This document shows, in pieces, positions 33,752-34,998 of a DNA stretch of 34,998 nucleotides (positions are counted from its first letter, which is position 1; each line of letters starts with the position of its first letter). Position numbers and translations under genes: made by a program. Source of the DNA: Candidatus Scybalomonas excrementigallinarum. Lineage in GTDB: Bacteria; Bacillota; Clostridia; Lachnospirales; Lachnospiraceae. The stretch covers positions 1 through 34,998 of the forward strand of contig DVIZ01000194.1 in the NCBI GenBank assembly GCA_018710905.1, written 5' to 3'. The notes beneath the pieces were generated by a model, which had not been told where the DNA came from, did not search any database, and saw nothing but the letters and a program-made list of their open reading frames with translations.

Positions 33752-33780
33752 TTGCAAATTAAACTAAGTTTGGGTATAAT
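33752..33780 (+). promoter_or_regulatory. Promoter of the yqhY-nusB genes
   Basis: TTGCAA (33752-33757), 17 bases, TATAAT (33775-33780). It starts right after the spoIIIAH stop and lies 72 bases before the next gene, giving vegetative expression apart from sporulation. Confidence 0.75.
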
Positions 33781-33852
33781 GAAACTATGGTGATAAGCTG
33801 GGCTCATATAAAACAGCTTAAGAAAAAGCTTGAGATAAAGGAGGTCCGTTTT

Positions 33853-34239
33853 ATGAGTAAAGAACAAGATAAAGTAATTCAATATAAGATACATGAAGAG
33901 GGCAAGATTGGAGAAGTTCAAATTGCAGATGAAGTTGTTGCGATTATTGCAGGGCTTGCAGCAACAGAAGTAGAAGGTGTTTCTAAAATGGCGGGCAATA
34001 TTACAAATGAACTTGTAAGCAAGTTAGGAATGAAAAATCTTTCAAAAGGTGTTAAAGTTGCCGTTACTCCAGAAAGTGTTAGTGTGGATCTCGCATTAGA
34101 ATTAGAGTTTGGTTATAGTATTCCAGCAGTATCTGCTACTGTGCAAGAAAGAGTAAAATCTGCTATTGAAACAATGACAGGTCTTACCGTAGATGAAGTA
34201 AATATTCGTATTGCTGGTGTTTCTTTAGAAAACGAATAA
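33853..34239 (+). CDS. yqhY: Asp23/Gls24-family envelope protein YqhY
   Basis: 128 aa. ATG 33853 lies 8 bases behind AAAGGAGG; an upstream in-frame ATG at 33787 has no site and is rejected. Family signature: GEVQIADEVVAIIAGLAATE, VEGVSKMAG, and VSATVQERVKSAIETMTGLT with EVNIRIAGV. Asp23 proteins are envelope-stress-linked, soluble, abundant proteins; YqhY in Bacillus lies next to nusB and is linked to fatty-acid synthesis control (accBC), but here accBC are absent from this place. It has its own promoter. Confidence 0.92.
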   Translation: MSKEQDKVIQYKIHEEGKIGEVQIADEVVAIIAGLAATEVEGVSKMAGNITNELVSKLGMKNLSKGVKVAVTPESVSVDLALELEFGYSIPAVSATVQERVKSAIETMTGLTVDEVNIRIAGVSLENE

Positions 34240-34278
34240 GCGTATTCAATCAAACATAGGCATATATGGGCAGAGTTT

Positions 34279-34387
34279 GCAATCATAAATTGCCTTTATG
34301 GAGACAAAGTACAAGAGTGCCGTCTTGTTTACATGAAAAGTTTCTAGAACAGTTATGCTTTTCATCGTTGAATAACAATAGACGGCA
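34279..34387 (+). promoter_or_regulatory. Structured gap between yqhY and nusB
   Basis: The 221-base gap holds a small GCAAT/ATTGC hairpin (34279-34293) and a two-tier stem: TGCCGTCT (34318-34325) with AGACGGCA (34380-34387), and inside it ATGAAAAG (34333-34340) with CTTTTCAT (34358-34365). TATTTTG follows. It may be a weak terminator or a leader structure of nusB. I see no gene in it. Confidence 0.5.
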
Positions 34388-34460
34388 TATTTTGTGCTTA
34401 TACTATGAAAATACTCAAAGAAGAAAAGAAAAAAGAATCAATAACAAGAGGATAAAAAAC

Positions 34461-34928
34461 ATGAAACGAAGTGAAGTTAGAGAACATATATTTAAAATTG
34501 TATTCCGTACATCTTTTTACCCAAACGAAGAGTGGAAAGAGCAAGAGGAATTATACCTTGATCAATTGAGCATTTCCCTTGCCAATAAGTGGAAAGAATC
34601 TCATTCTATCGAGATGGATATCGCTCCATATGAAGATGCAGTGAGAAAAATTGAAAAGGAAATGAAAGAAATTGGAGTTCGAGCAGAAGCGATTATGGCC
34701 CAATTAGAAGAAGTAGATTCTGTTATCGAAGGAATCAGCGAAGGCTGGAAAATTGGACGTATTGGAAAAGTGGAGCTTGCAATTTTAAGAGTAGCTGTCT
34801 ATGAAATCCAAAAGGACGAAGAGATTCCAACAGGTGTTGCGATCAATGAAGCTGTGGAACTTGCAAAAGTCTATGGAACTGAGAAATCAGCTAAATTTGT
34901 CAATGGATTGTTAGCAAAACTTGCATAG
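34461..34928 (+). CDS. nusB: Transcription antitermination protein NusB
   Basis: 155 aa. ATG 34461 with AAGAGGA upstream; the frame is open 65 codons further 5' but without a site and through a non-protein-like stretch. NusB marks: an N-terminal [14 protein letters not shown], and [20 protein letters not shown], then [20 protein letters not shown] and [10 protein letters not shown]. All-helical protein that, with NusE (S10), NusA and NusG, lets RNA polymerase pass terminators in rRNA operons. It is followed by xseA nine bases on. Confidence 0.95.
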   Translation: MKRSEVREHIFKIVFRTSFYPNEEWKEQEELYLDQLSISLANKWKESHSIEMDIAPYEDAVRKIEKEMKEIGVRAEAIMAQLEEVDSVIEGISEGWKIGRIGKVELAILRVAVYEIQKDEEIPTGVAINEAVELAKVYGTEKSAKFVNGLLAKLA

Positions 34929-34937
34929 GAGTGAGTC

Positions 34938-34998
34938 ATGGAGAAGATATATACCGTAGCGCAAGTCAATGGGTATATCAAGAGACTCTTCGTTAGTG
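34938..34998 (+). CDS. xseA: Exodeoxyribonuclease VII large subunit, N-terminal part only
   Basis: ATG 34938, with AGGAGTGAG upstream; the gene runs off the right edge after 20 codons. MEKIYTVAQVNGYIKRLFVS matches the start of XseA (normally about 400 aa), whose first residues are the OB-fold that binds single-stranded DNA. The usual order nusB-folD-xseA lacks folD here. Confidence 0.85.
   Translation, partial: MEKIYTVAQVNGYIKRLFVS

Noticed and set aside
34266-34460. Upstream extension of the nusB frame
   Set aside because: It runs through the structured gap, is not protein-like, and the family start matches ATG 34461.
1-34998. CRISPR array, tRNA or rRNA genes
   Set aside because: No regularly spaced direct repeats and no cloverleaf or rRNA-like stretch were found by eye.

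Overview
The window reads as a low-GC, spore-forming, anaerobic member of the Clostridia, probably Lachnospiraceae. The evidence is AT-rich codon use, strong AGGAGG-type ribosome binding sites, a complete spoIIIAA-AH sporulation operon, and the order yqeG-aroE-efp ... spoIIIA ... yqhY-nusB-xseA. This is a family-level guess from gene content; no rRNA or tRNA gene was seen.

Layout. (1) 1-3700 is an accessory, very AT-rich region: the 3' end of an unrecognised gene, a YD-repeat (RHS) fragment, a decayed IS3-family element, a 477-aa protein with a HEPN-like RX4H motif (possible phage defence), a second IS3 scrap, and a 35-codon hydrophobic peptide that looks like a type I (holin-like) toxin with its Shine-Dalgarno site tucked against a hairpin. 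(2) 3699-8560 is a sugar module: a leftward AraC-type regulator diverges from a GH2 glycosidase (beta-glucuronidase or beta-galactosidase) followed by a PfkB sugar kinase broken by a frameshift. (3) 8719-11424 holds a GNAT acetyltransferase overlapping a membrane-anchored GH25 lysozyme, then a metallophosphoesterase-rubrerythrin fusion.

(4) 11656-20987 is the metabolic centre of the window. It has a ferredoxin/FrhB-domain protein with a pyruvyltransferase-like N-terminus. A molybdopterin oxidoreductase of nitrate-reductase type (Cys ligand) follows, then a four-cluster ferredoxin subunit, an FAD/NAD(P) oxidoreductase, a TDT/TehA-type anion channel-like protein, and mobA, moeA and mobB, which make and load the cofactor. 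A strong terminator closes the block. The inferred electron path is NAD(P)H to FAD to [4Fe-4S] clusters to Mo-bisMGD to an anionic acceptor, with the channel moving substrate or product. The nitrate assignment is inference.

(5) 21163-24148 carries a Cof-type HAD phosphatase, yqeG, aroE and efp. (6) 24180-28341 is an insertion between efp and spoIIIAA. It holds a leftward four-helix membrane protein, an M20 amidohydrolase with two downstream membrane proteins (probably uptake plus hydrolysis of an amide-bonded substrate), and a leftward 66-aa protein. (7) 28466-34998 is the spoIIIA operon (AA-AH; channel between mother cell and forespore), then from its own promoter an Asp23/YqhY protein, nusB and the first codons of xseA.
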